NCBI GenBank assembly: GCA_010645155.1
Contig: CM021320.1
Coordinates: 8,136,270 to 8,200,269, forward strand
Reading direction: 5' to 3'
Length of the DNA stretch: 64,000 nt
Source: Tigriopus japonicus
Taxonomy: Eukaryota; Arthropoda; Copepoda; Harpacticoida; Harpacticidae
Below the pieces are notes generated by a model. That model made no database searches. It worked only from the letters and a program-made list of their open reading frames with translations, and was not told where the DNA came from. This document shows positions 23,001 to 38,000 of the stretch, in pieces. Made by a program: the position numbers and the translations under genes. The number at the start of each line of letters is the position of its first letter. The stretch's first letter is position 1.

Positions 23001-26000
23001 TCAGAGCTCTTTTAAACGGTTGACTATTTTTCAAAAGTAAATGAATATAGAAAAAGCTGGATTTTAGAATAATTTTTGACATAATATTAGCTCTCGAAAT
23101 AAGAATTCAGGCAATGCTCGATAAAAGAAGGATCGATACAAAATAGCTCTTGATAAGAGAACACTTCTGGTGGTGACCGAAAGCTAGATTCAAAACATAA
23201 TGTTTCGTGATAAAAATGACTTTTGGTACAAAAATAACTGATGACAATATGGTAGCTCTTAATATAGGAATAACTCTTGAAATAAAATAATACTGGATGA
23301 CATCCAATATCATCATATCCAGGTGTGGTCATAGCTCTCGATGTAAGATTAACTCTCGATGGTTTTTTATACAATTTGCAAACACTGTTGTATAGCTGAT
23401 CAAAACAAACATTGAATACATAGCCTCCCTTAATATCAGAATAACTCACGATTCAAGTATGACGATGCTGCTGACGGACAATTCGTTTGTAACACATTTA
23501 ATGATTTGCTTGAACTTTCAAGCTTTCGAACACATCTATTAACTTTTGACTTCGATTGCTTTACAGTCCATGGAGCAATGTATCAAACAAAACAACGCAT
23601 TGGAAATCTACGAGGACTACTTTGAGGTCATTGACGAGGCCACCCAATGCCAAGTGCCCGAAGCCAAAACAGTTCACGTTTTCCGGGATCCAACTCCGTC
23701 ATCGTATCTTCGACCAGTGGCCGACATTTCTTGGTGTCCAGATGGAGGCTCCAGATTGGCCATTGCCTATTGCAATTTGGAGTTTCAAGCCGCTCATCCC
23801 GATACCTTACGTGAATCCTATATCTTCCACATAGGTATGGACTATACTTGAGAGCTCTACGTAGTATGGACGTTAATTCGTAATTCGTGTTCGAAACACG
23901 AACTAGAGACCGAGGCCGGCCGTTCATAAATCAAATGAAAGAGAGATGTGAGATGGCTGGCGGCGAGGATGGGGAACATTGCTAGATGAAGATAGTTTGG
24001 GCGGGTTCGAGGGCCGGCAGAGTTCAGTGACATCCAGTCTCGAGTTAGTCGCAACGAGAAAGATCATAACACCACCACCAACTTCGGAATTCAGATTAAA
24101 AAACCGGAAACTTGACTTTGCTATTCTCTACCTGGCGAACGCTGAAAAAGTCTTGAAGAATCTGACAGTTGAGAATGTCTGCCCTGTGATTTGATGTAAA
24201 GAGTCAGATTGGAGGCCGGCTTTTAGGGTTCATAATTACTGGATATTTATTTACAAAATTTTACAACGGAAAAAACTGTAGATGGTAGATTTCCACACGT
24301 TTTTGTTTTTTTTCTTTTAATGGGTGTCTAACAAGATAGCCTCGTTACCCGTAACCTGAGGCTATTCATTATTTTGGGTCTAAGGTTGAGCAAGCTTTTC
24401 CATTTTTTCTACGCATATACTTCTTCTTAGTTCATGATTTGATTCATAATAGATCTACAGTATTCAATATTGATGATTGGAGTGTGCAGTATCAATCAAA
24501 ACGAAAGAGCTCTACCAGACATCAGCAGGGGTGATGTGATGTTACTCAAAAAAGTTCAGTTCAGGGGCCCACAAATTGACAATCAAAGAATTTTGGGCCC
24601 GCGAGTTCAGAACTATGTATGACTCCCAGGCCCACTATAATAGACTTTCCCCATAGCTCCTGGGCCCACACACGACCCCCTTGGACCCACAAGTGGGCCG
24701 CGGCCCACCACTTGCCTACCCCTGCTCTACACTATCTCCTCTACGGCAAATCAACCTTTTTGTTCTTAGCTCTACGTGATTACGTACACGCCTTTACCCC
24801 AAGGTTCTTATTTTAACGTGAGTGTTTGTTTGTTTGGAATCCAGTCCCATTTGTTGCAAAAGTTGCTTATTTACTGAATGCAGAAAAAAATATAGAACAG
24901 AAAAAATTACAGAATTTACACAATTATTGGCAGAATTGGGAGCTCAAAAAGAGTTCCGTCATGAATGAGCCCAATTTTGACGAATGATACGAACAAAAGT
25001 CGCAAAAGAGGGGATTGATTGCTTGAACTAGATCTTTTAAGCCACTGGGGTCGAATTTTTCAAAGATTTCATCAATTTCCTCTTGAGCTTGAATGTAGGA
25101 AAATGCTTGAATTTGTTTGATTAATGAACTCGGCATCTTATCGTAATAGTAGCAACGCCCAAAGAAGGGCAGATCTCGGATTTGATTCAAGTTCTGGAAG
25201 GAACCAGTAATATCACTTTGGTTCACTCGATAGAAAAACACCTCTCCAGAAACGATTCAAGTCACTTTGAATTGTGGAAGTTCAGAGAGGACCTGTAATA
25301 CACTGTGACCGCAAAGTTTTTATCACTTGTTTCTGTCCAGAACTTTTTGGCTGTTGTCCCTCTGAAACAAAAGCTACATTGAAGCAATTACTTTTATAGT
25401 CCACAAACATTTCTTTGACATTTTGTTGACATGTTAGATGAATATAGAGAAAACTCAAATTATATTTAACCGGGCAATATTTCCATATTTACACAAGCAA
25501 TTGCGTATAATTTCTGGACAAAACAGACCAATTTTCTTATGTTGATTACTACGAAGTATCGTCGATTACATTCTACTTGAACCAGTAAAAAAACACTGCT
25601 TTTTGAAAGGTTAATATTCAATTTATTTTTGTTTAGAAAAGTAAGAATGTGGCTAAAACAAAACGAATTGCTGCTTCAAAGGAGTAGGAAAACTTTTAAG
25701 TCACATTGTAGACCTGACTTTGAAAGGCCTCCTTCAAAAAAAAATGATCTCCTCCAGTGACGATCAAATGACGTCACGAAATAAAATTATTCATGATTTT
25801 TTTTAAGATACAAGAACTTCAAGCATGAGGAAGAAAGCATTTTAAATGCTCTTTAGATTTATGAAAATAATTTTCTTTCAAACTTTGTTCGGCAATTTTT
25901 TTTTTAAACATCGTAATTGCTAAAAGTAAAATAATGGAAGCTTCTTTACCGTTTGTTTCCTTTTCGCTTGATATCCTATTTAATTTATGTCTAGTTTTTC

Positions 26001-29000
26001 TGGTTTACGTATTTTGGATTAGATGTGCATTTTTTTCGTATTGATTTTTGTATGTTTCACAAAGAAGTAGTCTTTTCCTATAGGAACAATAATCAGGTTG
26101 GACAAAGCAAAACTTCTTTTGACTAGGTAATTTTGTTATCGAAAGAAATCCGATTCGCTATTTATAAAAGCAATTTACAAGTATCGATTGTTGACTGGAT
26201 TCATTAGCCAGACAATCGCATTTAAAGCCGAAACGAAAAACCAGTCGCATACAGATCGATTTGATCAAGCATTTTGATTCAAAACTTTCAAATCTTTTGC
26301 CAAATTCACTGACCTGTTGAGTTATTTGGACAACTCGTTTTGATTTGTAAAGAGAATACCTGTGCATACTGATGTGTTTCGAGTTGGATTTTTGGCAGAG
26401 TTATGCCATTGTGGTTTTTAGGGTCAAAAAGCTGACCATAACAACTGAACTTCTCAACAAGCAATAGACCTAAACTACCATAAAATGTGTCAGCACTGCC
26501 AACTCGAAATCCATACCTATAACTACTGATGAAACTCGAAATCGAAGTAGTTCGAGTGTTGCCAATCGGTCTTTTTGGAAGTCTTTTCAAAACGTTCAAT
26601 ACAACCTGTCCTGATGAACGGTGATAAACTTCCGAGTAAAAAATGGCAGCACGCCCAGTTCGAAACACATCACTACCTGTGAATGTGATGGTGAAGAAAA
26701 AAGAGAAATTGAGAAACAGGTTTGATCCAACATAACCCTGATAATCAGTGGATTTGTTTTGCCCCTGAAGTCTTAGAGTTTAGGCCGCATTGGGTCGTTA
26801 TTGAAATGATGCAATCCCTGGGGAAAATACGATTGAAGTTAAGCTCCTGCAAACAGAACGTCATAGTACTTTATAAATCATACTTCCAAAAAAATGTGCA
26901 TTCACTACTATACAAAATGTTAAATTTGTTAGAGTTTCGCGATTAGTTAGTGATAAAGTGAATAGATTTTAAGCGAAATTTCCGGTGTACTTTCCAGACC
27001 CAAAAGCAAAAAAAAACAACTAAACAGAGTGGAGTTAAAAAAAATGCAATTTTTTGTCCAACTTTTTTGGCAAAGAAATACATCACCTCCAAATGTTTGA
27101 GTGTTTTGCTGGTCTACTCAAATCATCCTTTTGTTTGGATTTGGAAAATAATAATAATTTTCAGTAAAATTCTGGACGTTAAATGATTTTTCATCACCTA
27201 GTCTCAGGTTTGGTTAAGTGACGTTTTGGTCTATCACTTGGTGTTAAAATGATAATCTTGTTATTTGATGGCGATTGCTCTGCTTTGTGGATTCAAAATA
27301 CTCGATTATATTTGTGATGTTTCAGGGTAGAAACCCAGATAGGCGAAAAGCTATAAACTTTATACCGACAACGTTATTCTCACATTAGACAGGGAAAATA
27401 AACATAACTAGTTGTTTAAATTCAAGATTTAGGATCAATCGGACAAAGTACGAGAAGAGTACAAAGGGTACAGAATACGTTTATATTTGAACTACTTTGC
27501 CACTGGGAACTACAAAGTCGCCGTGATCGAGTTCTGATTTTTCCTCATGTACTACAAGCTCATAAAATGATGAGAAATCAGTCTAACTTGATCATTTTAT
27601 AACGTTCTCAACACATACATGTGAATTTGAACCTTCTCATGCCATGGAATAATTCTTGTCAATGTTGATTAATGCCGAGTCAAACAAATAACCAAACATG
27701 TAGAATGCTTTATCATAATATAATGTTTAAAGAAACACAAATGAGAAACCTATCCATTTGTTTGTTTTGCTTGGTTTGTTAAGAAGTCAGTACATCACTG
27801 ATAAAAGGTGTTTCATGAAAGAATATTCCCGCTCCTTGCCACTTTTTGATTGCCAATGGTATATATTGGTAGTTGTTTGCATTGGAAGATAGTTCAACGT
27901 TGAATTTTGACTCTAAAGAGTTAAGTTTTGAGGTTGGCATTCAGTTCAGGGATTGTACCTCAGTCCTCAGCATGACAAACCGATGAAGTAGAGACTACGC
28001 TATGCCTCACCCACAAACCTTTCCATTCATTCCTGACCGTCCTTTGAGTGCCTATTGGAAAGGCCTCATTAATTATGAGTAGGGCTGAATATTTTAGGTT
28101 AACTTTTTGGGCAAATTATGACATAATTAGGTTGCCAAAAATTACGTTTTAGGTTTTTTTTAGGTTGTATAGATAACACCTTTTCAGAGGCTATTCAGAC
28201 CAAATATAGCCTTTTATTAATTGCTCTACAGCAGTTTACTTTTTACAAGAGTAAAAGCAGTGGAGCAGAGACAGAGGCAGTGAAAATTTAATTTGGCATT
28301 GGTGGGAAAGTGGTAGAAATGGCAGTATAGAAAATTTTGTGGTAGAGAAATTTCTGAAGTGGCAGAATATGGCAAAAAGTGGAAGGGCAGGCAAAAAAAT
28401 CGACCAAAAAACGATATCGAAAATTGTCGACCAAGAAAAGGAGATCAAAAAATTTTGACCTAAAAAACGAGATCTAAAATTTGAGCCCTAAAAAACGAGA
28501 TGAAATGATAAAAAACGAGAAAAATTCGGCTCAAAGGTGCCAGAATGTGGCGTTATGTGACTTCAAAAATGGCAGCGAGCGCCTGTAATTGGCAGTATTT
28601 CAAACAACTTTTGGCAATGTCTGCCTGAAACCACCTGGTAACGCTGATTTGGCATGTTGATGGGATGAAAATCATTGTGGCTCCCACTCCTCTTCTCTCT
28701 TCCTTTGTTCTCGTGTTTTGTTTTTTTGAAGACACTGGTTTGAGGGACCTTATTGTGCAAATGACTTTAGGATAAGTAAAAAAGTTAATATCAGGTTGAA
28801 AATTTAGTTTTAGGTAAAAATTGCCCTAAAAAGGCGAGAAAAAAGTAAATTTTTGACTGAAAACTTAATTTTAGGTAAAAATTGCCCGAATTAGGCGTTT
28901 TAGGTTAAAACCTAAGTTTTTATGTAAAACCTAAAATATTCAGCCCTAATTATGAGCCAGTTCCGAACTATTTGTACGGCATCTCTCTGCACTAATATAA

Positions 29001-32000
29001 TTCCAATCTCATGAATATTGATAGGTCCTTCCTTTGACCCTTTGTTCTCTATGATTTCCACCCTCTTTTCCCTACGTAGAACATTATAGTACCTTGCATG
29101 ATAACACAAATAAAAATATAGCTCAAATATCCTCTTTGTACAATTATCCTGTCAGAGGATTTCAGTTTCACACTGCTCTCAGTTAGCTTGAGTTTCCCAA
29201 AAATCAAGTCAGTTATTGATCCTCTAGTATACTCAGCCCGAAATCTCAGTACTAACCACGGTTGCATTGGAGGGAAAGCAATCGCCTTTTTACTGGTGTT
29301 TTTTCAGCAAGTTTTTCTGTTCTTTTGTTTCTGGAAAATTAGGTTTTCTCTTTATGTATGTCCTTAAGTATTGGATTCTAATATGTGATGCCTTTCACTT
29401 AGGTAATCTAACATATTTGACAATTTTGTCAATAAATTGAATTGCTAGTGACTTTTCACAACTGACATCTTCATCCTGGGGTGTAGTATTTTGTTTGTTT
29501 AATTTGGCTTTAAAATTTTTCTAACTGCTTCTAGACATTTTCAAATGGGTTGTAGGGGTGAATCTCTCCCAACAACCAAACTTTGAAAGCTTATTGAAAC
29601 ATGTCACACCTTCATTGCTATGAAGAAGCAATAACCACTTTGTAAAAAAAGGAATGTCAGTCAAATTGAAAACAGACTTACAAGCCAACTAACCACAACC
29701 TACGTATCATAAAAGTGACGCCCTGCACGCAGTTTTAGTTAAGAAATAAGCCCTAAATCCACTTTGGATTCAAATTCACTCTTTGTAATTTGCTGGGTAT
29801 TTTCCAGCGAAGCTTCATATCCTTTGAAAGTCTGTTGTCATGGAGGTGATCCATAAAGATCTATTCAATAATGTATGCATGTGCAAAGGGGTTTCTACCA
29901 ACAAGACTCAAACAAGAAAGTGTTTATGTGGATATGTTGTTCCTTGAACAAATACCACATGCAAGGGTGCTTGGATCAAACACAAAATGCGAACGTGGCT
30001 ACCTTCTGTTTGTACTGCGGAGGCTCATGAAATAAGTAATACTCAAAAAGAGTGTATGATATGCATGACCGAGGATTTCTAGATTTTACTTTATCATAAA
30101 GACCGACCAAGATGAAAGAAATCTAGGAATTTGGAAAAGTGGAAATAAGGGGTCCTTTTCTTTTTACTCTCTAGCAAATTGACTCGATCTCGGTCACTGT
30201 GCCAAGTCCATCGAATTTTAGCTGTCCATGATCCAATTGAGGTGATCAAAATGGCGCCACATGAGAAAAAGCCAGGTTTTACGATAAGGAATAAAATTAT
30301 AGCTCAGTAAAAGAGTTTACATGGGTACTTGTGAAAATTACAAAAAAAAATATTTCACGACTTCATTCAAAAGTTTGAACTTGTCTTATCTTAAATCACC
30401 AAGTTACCAACCCCAAAAATGATCACTACCGTAGGCCCCGGGAAATAATTTTATTTTGCTGTGGAGCAGAAATCTCAGACGTTTCGAGGAGAAAGGTCAG
30501 CTGCAGAGAGTCATCAGCTGATTCTACGCTGTAAAACGTCTGGGATATCTGCTCCACAGCAAAATATAATTATTTCCCGGGACCTAAATTGATCAGTATA
30601 GCCCATAAAAATGTTATTTTGTTGTGGAGCACGGTATTGTTTCAAAGAGTAAGATCAGTTAAGTGAGCACTACTGAAGGAAATATGATTTTTAAGAAAAA
30701 AATTAAAAGTCAACACAGCCTTCAAGCCTGAAGCAGCCACAAATTCAAGATAAGTATCTGATTAAAACCCATGAGTAAAAATTGGCATTTAATTTTTTAT
30801 CAAATGTTTGTTTGCCATGTTGACGCCATTTAATTCATTTGCTTGCCAATGAACATATTTTTTAAAGGTTTAACTATTTGCTAAATGTGGCCAAATTATA
30901 ATTTGATGCCGATTGAACCCGTGTAAGATCGCATTTTTCTTATTTATCCTCATGTTCTTTTTAGTGAGTTCGTCATTAGCGTTGTTAATGTTGATTATGA
31001 AAGGGCTCCCAAACATCCAAATTGGACGATCTTTGTCAAATAATCACTTCGCCCTTGTTATCTCCCACCCCCTTATTATGTGACCGCAATGACCTAATTA
31101 TTAAATAATTCCGAAAAGAACAGATTTGGATACACGAGTGTGAAAGGCCAGTTCTTATGAATGAAATATGTATGTTTACCAGAGGCCATTCCCATTGCTC
31201 TAGAAGCAATTGGCTTGTCTAATTCAGATCAAACAAATGCGTTGCCTTCAAGAGGATGATGTGTTCGAATTATCAGCTCAATCGAACATCTGAGTCACAT
31301 GTTACTCATGAGCGCTCTCACAACTCAATTCCTGGAATGAGCACGACAGCAAATATCAGGCTGTTTTCGTTGTTGTCTTGAGATCTTAGGACTTATTCCC
31401 TTTTATGGACAGTCAAACATTATTAGCTTTTATTCCACAGTAATCTAGGAGATTATCTTTGTTGCGGTCCATCTCATGAAACCCGATACCTTCGATGGAA
31501 CGCATCTGTTCCACTCCAAAAATGCACTCTTTCCTGACCTCAAGAAGTTGACAGTCGGGTGCATAAAGTGTTCGAATGTCCAAGAAAACTCATGACATCA
31601 ACACCTTTGTTAAGAAGCTGTATTTGCTTTTATCATGCTTGTCTTTTTGATGGTCAAGTCAAATGAAGTCTTTATGTTTTGCCGGCATACTGAACAATTT
31701 GGAACAATTGAAAGATCCAAACGTACGTAGAGTAATTGAAGCTGCAACAAAATCTTTCTATTTCAAGAAATCACACACACCAACCAAAATTAATTACTTT
31801 TCCAAAGCATTTTGTTATGAAAGCAAGGAAATTTAGAGAGAAAAAGGCTTACACATGAAGTGTCGATCTCATTTTGTAAAGGTCTGGTTCCTAATAGTAA
31901 TTTTCTTAATTGATGCCATTTCTAAGATTGTTCGTACATTTAGTTTAAATAAATCAGAGTAGTTTAGAACTTACTTTGTACCAAAATGTCTATGCATAAG

Positions 32001-35000
32001 TTTGAGAAAGTGTTCCAGTAATCAGTTCACATGCTAAACATTATTTATTGGATAATATTTGTATTTCTAACCGGTGTGGATGAAAACCTCAATCGACTAA
32101 CCTTTTTGTATTAAGATCATTAAGAACACGTTTCTGTGCCACAAACAACTTAGGGAAAGGGCTTTGAGGTCAAATAACTCATTAAGTTATGATTAGCAAT
32201 GTGTCACTTAAAAATGTTTTTGTCCAATGTCTGTTTTATGTAAGAATGATTGCATTGTCGTTGACATGGACAATAGTATAGCTTCGTAAAAGGGATAAAT
32301 CAGCTAGAGCAGCTTTAAACATTTTCAAAATAAACCAAAAAGTCCCTTTTCCGAATCAGAACTTCGAAGAAATTTGTTCAAATATTTAGATCATTGTTTA
32401 AATACCAAACTAACCGTTTAAAGGATGCAAAATGGACATGAACAATAGCAAACTTTTCTGTCATTGAAAATAAACCATGGGTCCAATAATGAATTCATTG
32501 AGGGTTTAGAAGTATGTGTGTGCATGGTCAAATCGATGAAAGAAGTCACAAATATTGGCATTGGCTTCAAAGCAGATTACTATTTGCTCATGTCTATTCA
32601 TTTTATAAAAGGAATCTACACACTTGAGTTATTGAGAAGTTGATTAAATCTTGCAATTAAATTTCTTGAAAATTTAGTGGCAAAACATATCAGGCAAAAA
32701 ATGTACAAAAGTTGTCATCTTGAAATGGGTGAACATAGTTTTGTGAGCAATCTCTCAAAAGCACAAATTTGCCTCTTTTTTCTTTTGTCATTTTTGATCT
32801 AAATCTGGAAATTATTTTTGTTAAGAAATTTGGGTTCTAATTATAGTCAATCTCGGTCACTTATTCACTTTGTACTAAATTAATTGGGATTTCATTTCTT
32901 TTACTTTTGGGTGTTTGTTTGACTCTGCTTTGGTTTGCTCGAAAAGACCGAATAATGTTTGTTAAGGCTATAAAAAAGGGATTTTTTATTTTGAAAACAG
33001 TGTTAGGTCCCAAAACAAAGCTTTGCTAGCCCATAAGAGTCGAAAAACAGGATCTGAAAATCAATTCCAGGCCCTCGGTTTGAAACAAGTAATGAAATAT
33101 GTCCAAAAATATTTTTACAAAAAAAATCCATGAAAAGTGTTCTTACTCGCACGCGTCAAGTAAGAAGAAACCTTGGACAATAAAATTTGTGGTCCGAGCT
33201 CGTATATAATCTTGAACAAAATACATCGGCGAATGCTACAAAAGTTTACAGTCTTGAGTTCGAATCTACGCATCTGGATAACCCGGTAAAAAAGAATTCT
33301 CCACAAGCTGTCCATTCTGTACACAATGTGGCCTCGAAAGTATGCGCAATAGTCCAACAACCGAAGTACAACTAAGTACATCCAAGCACGGCGAATTTGG
33401 AATGTCAATTTCAGAGAGAAAAAAGAGCAAAGATAAAACTTCAAAACTTGAAGGTCCAATTGAACTTTCCCGCTTTAATTAAACTGATTCTTTTTTTTCA
33501 TCGATTTTAGAGGATCCAACAGAGCCAGAACTAACCCTGAATCTTCCCAGCTTTTTGGTTAGCGTTGAGTATAATCCCAAAGATCCCAATATTTTGGCTG
33601 GTGGATGCTACAATGGACAGGTAGGCTGAGGTATTTAGTCACATACTTTTTTATGTAACGCTTGATAATTTTGATTTTAAGGTGGCTTGGTGGGATGCTC
33701 GCAAGAATGGAGACCCTGTTGGCGTAATATCAATGGATCAGTCTCATTTAGATCCTGTCTATAAAACGATATGGGTCAATGCTAAAAGCGGAGCCGAATT
33801 TTTTACCGGATCAACAGACGGAACCGTAAGTTTTAACACCTTCATTTGCATCGCCAATCCAAGATGATTCTCAAGTGTCCAATATTGAAGAAAAGGCTCA
33901 ATTTAAGTAACTTATCAGGTAAACGTCAAATCAAATACAATAAACCAGTTATGTTCGTCATAGAGGTAGGAGCAGTTGTAGAGAGAATGAAGGTGATGAC
34001 AGAGCATAAGTCACTTCGTATTAACACAAATCAAGTGTTTCTCAACTTCTCTTAGATGAAATTTAGCAACACTTGATACTAACATTTGTTCATCACATTG
34101 TTCCTCCTTTCCAATGAGTATTATTTGCATGAATGCAATGTACGATGAGATTCTTGTTACTTAAATAATGCCTCCTCTTGCATATCAATGCACTCATTCG
34201 CTCTAGCCGGTTATATTTTATCAATAGATTTTTGAGAAATAAGTGCTGCAATGGATTTTTTTTTTATCTCGATACAAAAAACCTAGGAAAATAGTTCCAA
34301 ATTTCACCTTGTCTCAACAGTCATTCTTTGGCATTGGTCATCGATTATGTAACTAGTATAATTCATGCTCAGGATTATCTTAAGCAATGACAGGTTTAAA
34401 CTAGATTATCCTACACCTTTGCCGCATGAGTTGACTAACATTGTATTGGAACATTGGAATCGAAATATTTGAACAGGTTCAGAATAATTATTTGCTTAAT
34501 TAAGATAAAATGAGTTGGGGAAAGGTTTGCCACATAGAACTATAAATTGGAGAATTAAAAATGAATGTCAAAACAGATTTAACAAAAGGGGATAAAAGAT
34601 AATTACCAAGAGATGCTTTCATTTAAACCAAATGAATCTTCAAAAGTATTCCCGTTTATATAATCACTTTTATGGGGATATGTACAGAAGCTCATGTGAA
34701 AGAAGCGTCGTCAGAACACTAGTGACGGTGGCTTTATCATGAAGCTTCAAAAAAGCCAAACAAACCAGGAAGTTCAATTTAAAAAAAATACAGCAAATAG
34801 GAGACTTTCACCGAAAAATATCCATGGATGGGCTTGAATTAATCTTATTTCGTGATCCAATGACTGGATCAAACTTTACTGGCATGATCTATGTGAATTG
34901 ATTGCAAAATCGACTTTTGTTATAACTTGAACTTCCTGATTAATGGTGGCGACAACAACAGCAAACATTTGAAGCTTCAAAAAAACCAAACAACTTGACT

Positions 35001-38000
35001 GTGTCGATGCATCTTTCCTATGAGCTTCTTCAGGGATATGGTGAGCTTTCAATTACCGCCATCTATTTATATTGAAAAGAACGACTGTGATTAGTGCCTA
35101 CGAAGTTTTAATGGTCAAGAGTCTCGAGATGGTTGAGTGTAAAGGTTAATGGCAATTAAAAGCTAATGAAGATCCTAGATTGTGGTAAAAGCATAAATTA
35201 CCTCCGAACTTTTCAACACTTTGACCCACACTTACATGGAAAGGGAATTCACATCGAAAAGAACTGTTGTAACAATAATAGAAAATGCCGTTGTCACCAA
35301 CACTCCCAATCTTAGAAAGCCATCTGAACTCGATCCTTAGTATATTTAGGACATTAATGAAGGTCTAAGATCACGAAAGTAATTCAAATGAAGTAAGAAC
35401 AAATGATGCCAATGCTTTCATGCAAGAGAAATCGACAAAAAATATTCTTAACGTAACGTTTTAAAGATGGAAAGAAACAACAAAGAACGTGTCAATTCGT
35501 GGCTTTTATAAGAAATAAGAAAAGCTGTGGTGCCAAAATGTTTCGCCGCTGTAAAGATGTAACTTCGATTGGAGTACTTATCGGGTCGCAAATTTTGCAT
35601 AATATATCAGAGAAAGGTTATAAGATAAGCAGACGGGATTAGGGAAGAGAATTGACATTTGTTATTCGGAAAAAAACCTTTGTGCAAGACACTCTTTTCT
35701 GTCATGTCGATATCATTGTTTATTTTTGGCTCAATCTTAAGTATACAGTGTGTAGGTGTCGGAATTTTTCCGGTCTTCAAACTTTTGACATTTACGGATG
35801 GTTTTACGTGAAAAACTTATTGCTCTCTTGATGCTATTTTTGCTTTGCGAGTTTTTCATAAATGCGAATATTCTATTCATGTCGCATCATACAGCTCAAG
35901 ATGCGCAATTGTTCTTCAAGCCGCTATGCTAGCTTTTATTCAACATAAAAATGGAAACTGAACGAGACAGGAATAATTAACAACCTTGATGAGAATATGA
36001 TGCTCAGATGGAAAGCCGAATATGTGTAGAGTTTAAATAAGTGACATTGAGGTTAATTCAAAAAGCGTTTGGTTTCTCAGACCCCGGGTTGAGTCATTGG
36101 CTTCATGAAAAAATATTTTATTTGACTGATTCCAGAGAGAGACTGACATATATAAATACGCCTTGTCCAAACTTTCTTATGATATTTCTGAACGCAATAG
36201 CGTAATTTCCAAGTAAATCCCAAACCGAAATTATAATTTTGAGGCCGTTTGTTGGGGGAAAAATTGTTGAAAGCCAGATGTCCAAAGATTAAGATCTAAC
36301 CTTTTGTGTCCGTAATATGTAAAAACGGATTTTGCAGTAAAAAAGTTACCTTGAAATCTGGTTTTTTTGAAGAGATCTTGAAAGAACATGTGTCAATAAT
36401 CAGTGAAGGTTTCAGTAGGAAGTGAACCTTGGTTTCAAGCTATACTTACCATTTGGTTTTGTTCTCAAATAACAGTGTCTTTGCTACAATTCTTATACGT
36501 TTACTGAGGTATTTATACCCTTGCAAAGACAGGAAATTTCACATGCAGCTGTTTTAGTCGAATTTAAGGGTTAAATTTCATCCTTTTTTTCGTGTTGCTG
36601 ATTTCTCGGGGAATTCTGGTGGCATCTACATTGAATGACACCCTTCACGATATTCATAATTTAGACGCATGTTACGTAATACGATGGCCACAAGCTTCAA
36701 TAAACAACGTAGATGGACATAATTTGCGCAAAGACCGTTCATATCTTATAAGGAAAAGCCAGCATTTTCCTTTAACAATTAACTTCGACGACAGACGCGT
36801 TTTCACACGATCTTCTCAAACTGGAATGTGATCCACAAAGCTTGAGAATGTACAGTAGAAGCTAGAACAGAAGCCAAAGACACCAAAATAGACTGATTTA
36901 TGGTTACCCGAAATGAGCAAACCGTCAATTCAATTTTTGGGTACCCAAGAACAACACAGTACAAATGTGAAACGCGTTTCAAATGGTTACTACGCAAACC
37001 TAAATCGATAGAACAAACGATATTTTAAGAAAGAGGTGGGACGACAACTTGACAGGAATATTGGTGAGCTTTGGTAAAGTTGACTTTCCTCGTTCTTTCT
37101 TCCGTTCCACATGAGTTGAACTGTAGCTTATATAAAAGCGTTAGTACTTTGAGACATCCGGAACCTATGTACTACACGTACTTTCAATTGGAAAGCATGT
37201 GCTACAATAATTAGTCATGGCATAATTTTGGTCCATATCTTAACCCATACGTATGTTTTATTAAACCTAAGAGAACATACAACAGCAATTGATGGACTAA
37301 TTCTTCTTAAATTTTACGTGTTCTTGATTATCACTTCAGAGAACTCGGATCAAGTGTTTTTTTTCACATTGCAACAAATCTAGTTTGGTCAAGTTAACCT
37401 CATAAAATCCAATCAGGCAAATAGGAGCGAGAAAAATGCTGTGTGAAAAACCTGGTTTGCTGGATAAAATGCATCGGATCAATCATCTATTTGTCGAGTC
37501 TCACTTGTGTCGTTAAAATGATAAAAAAAAGATGTGAAGTAACCACTTGCGCGCTTATGAGTCGACAATTAAATCTCTAATACGAGAATTTATCGATTGA
37601 AGGAATAGCGAGTAAACATTAGCTGTCATTGTGTATCAGGATTATTAAAACCCTGTGGTTTCCATGCAAACTACTTTTAGCATTAGTAACAAAAAGGCTT
37701 TACACAACGCCGAAATTATTTTAGAATCCTTTTCTCGGAGATTAGAAGAGAGTCGCTTAAACATTCCCAAGTTGGGCAGTTTGTTTCAAAGTTAAAAACT
37801 TGGGTTTATTTTAGCCAAATATGCTAAAAACTTGAACATATCTAATTGTAAGCATGCCTCAGGCATGCCTTCAATAATAGCTTTAGGCGACTTTTAAGCC
37901 TGTTGGACACCATTTTGAAGTATTAGCGAACACTTACAACGTTATGGGAATCCGAAAAACGTTCCAATAGCAGAGCATTCTTGGAAGTGAATTGACGTAG

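Larger units (their letters stand above)
23835..33510 (+). other. DNAI2 intron 4 (9.7 kb)
   Basis: Phase 1 intron holding the hAT-like and family A, B and hAT elements listed separately. A short palindrome TTCGTGTTCGAAACACGAA lies at 23884-23902, close to the donor. The stretches 26674-28071, 28957-30433 and 30585-33510 show no gene or clear repeat, apart from a partial family B motif near 30618-30650. Confidence 0.8.

Noticed and set aside
25301..25345. Tc1-like terminus CACTGTGACCGCAAAG after TA
   Set aside because: No matching inverted end was found downstream in the window, so element boundaries cannot be supported.
26306..26668. 120-codon minus frame
   Set aside because: Lies on MITE family A copy 2; related frames recur at the other copies.
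33187..33375. tRNA-like B box (GAGTTCGAATCTACGC) near 33250
   Set aside because: No A box at the right distance and no cloverleaf could be drawn; not called as tRNA or SINE.
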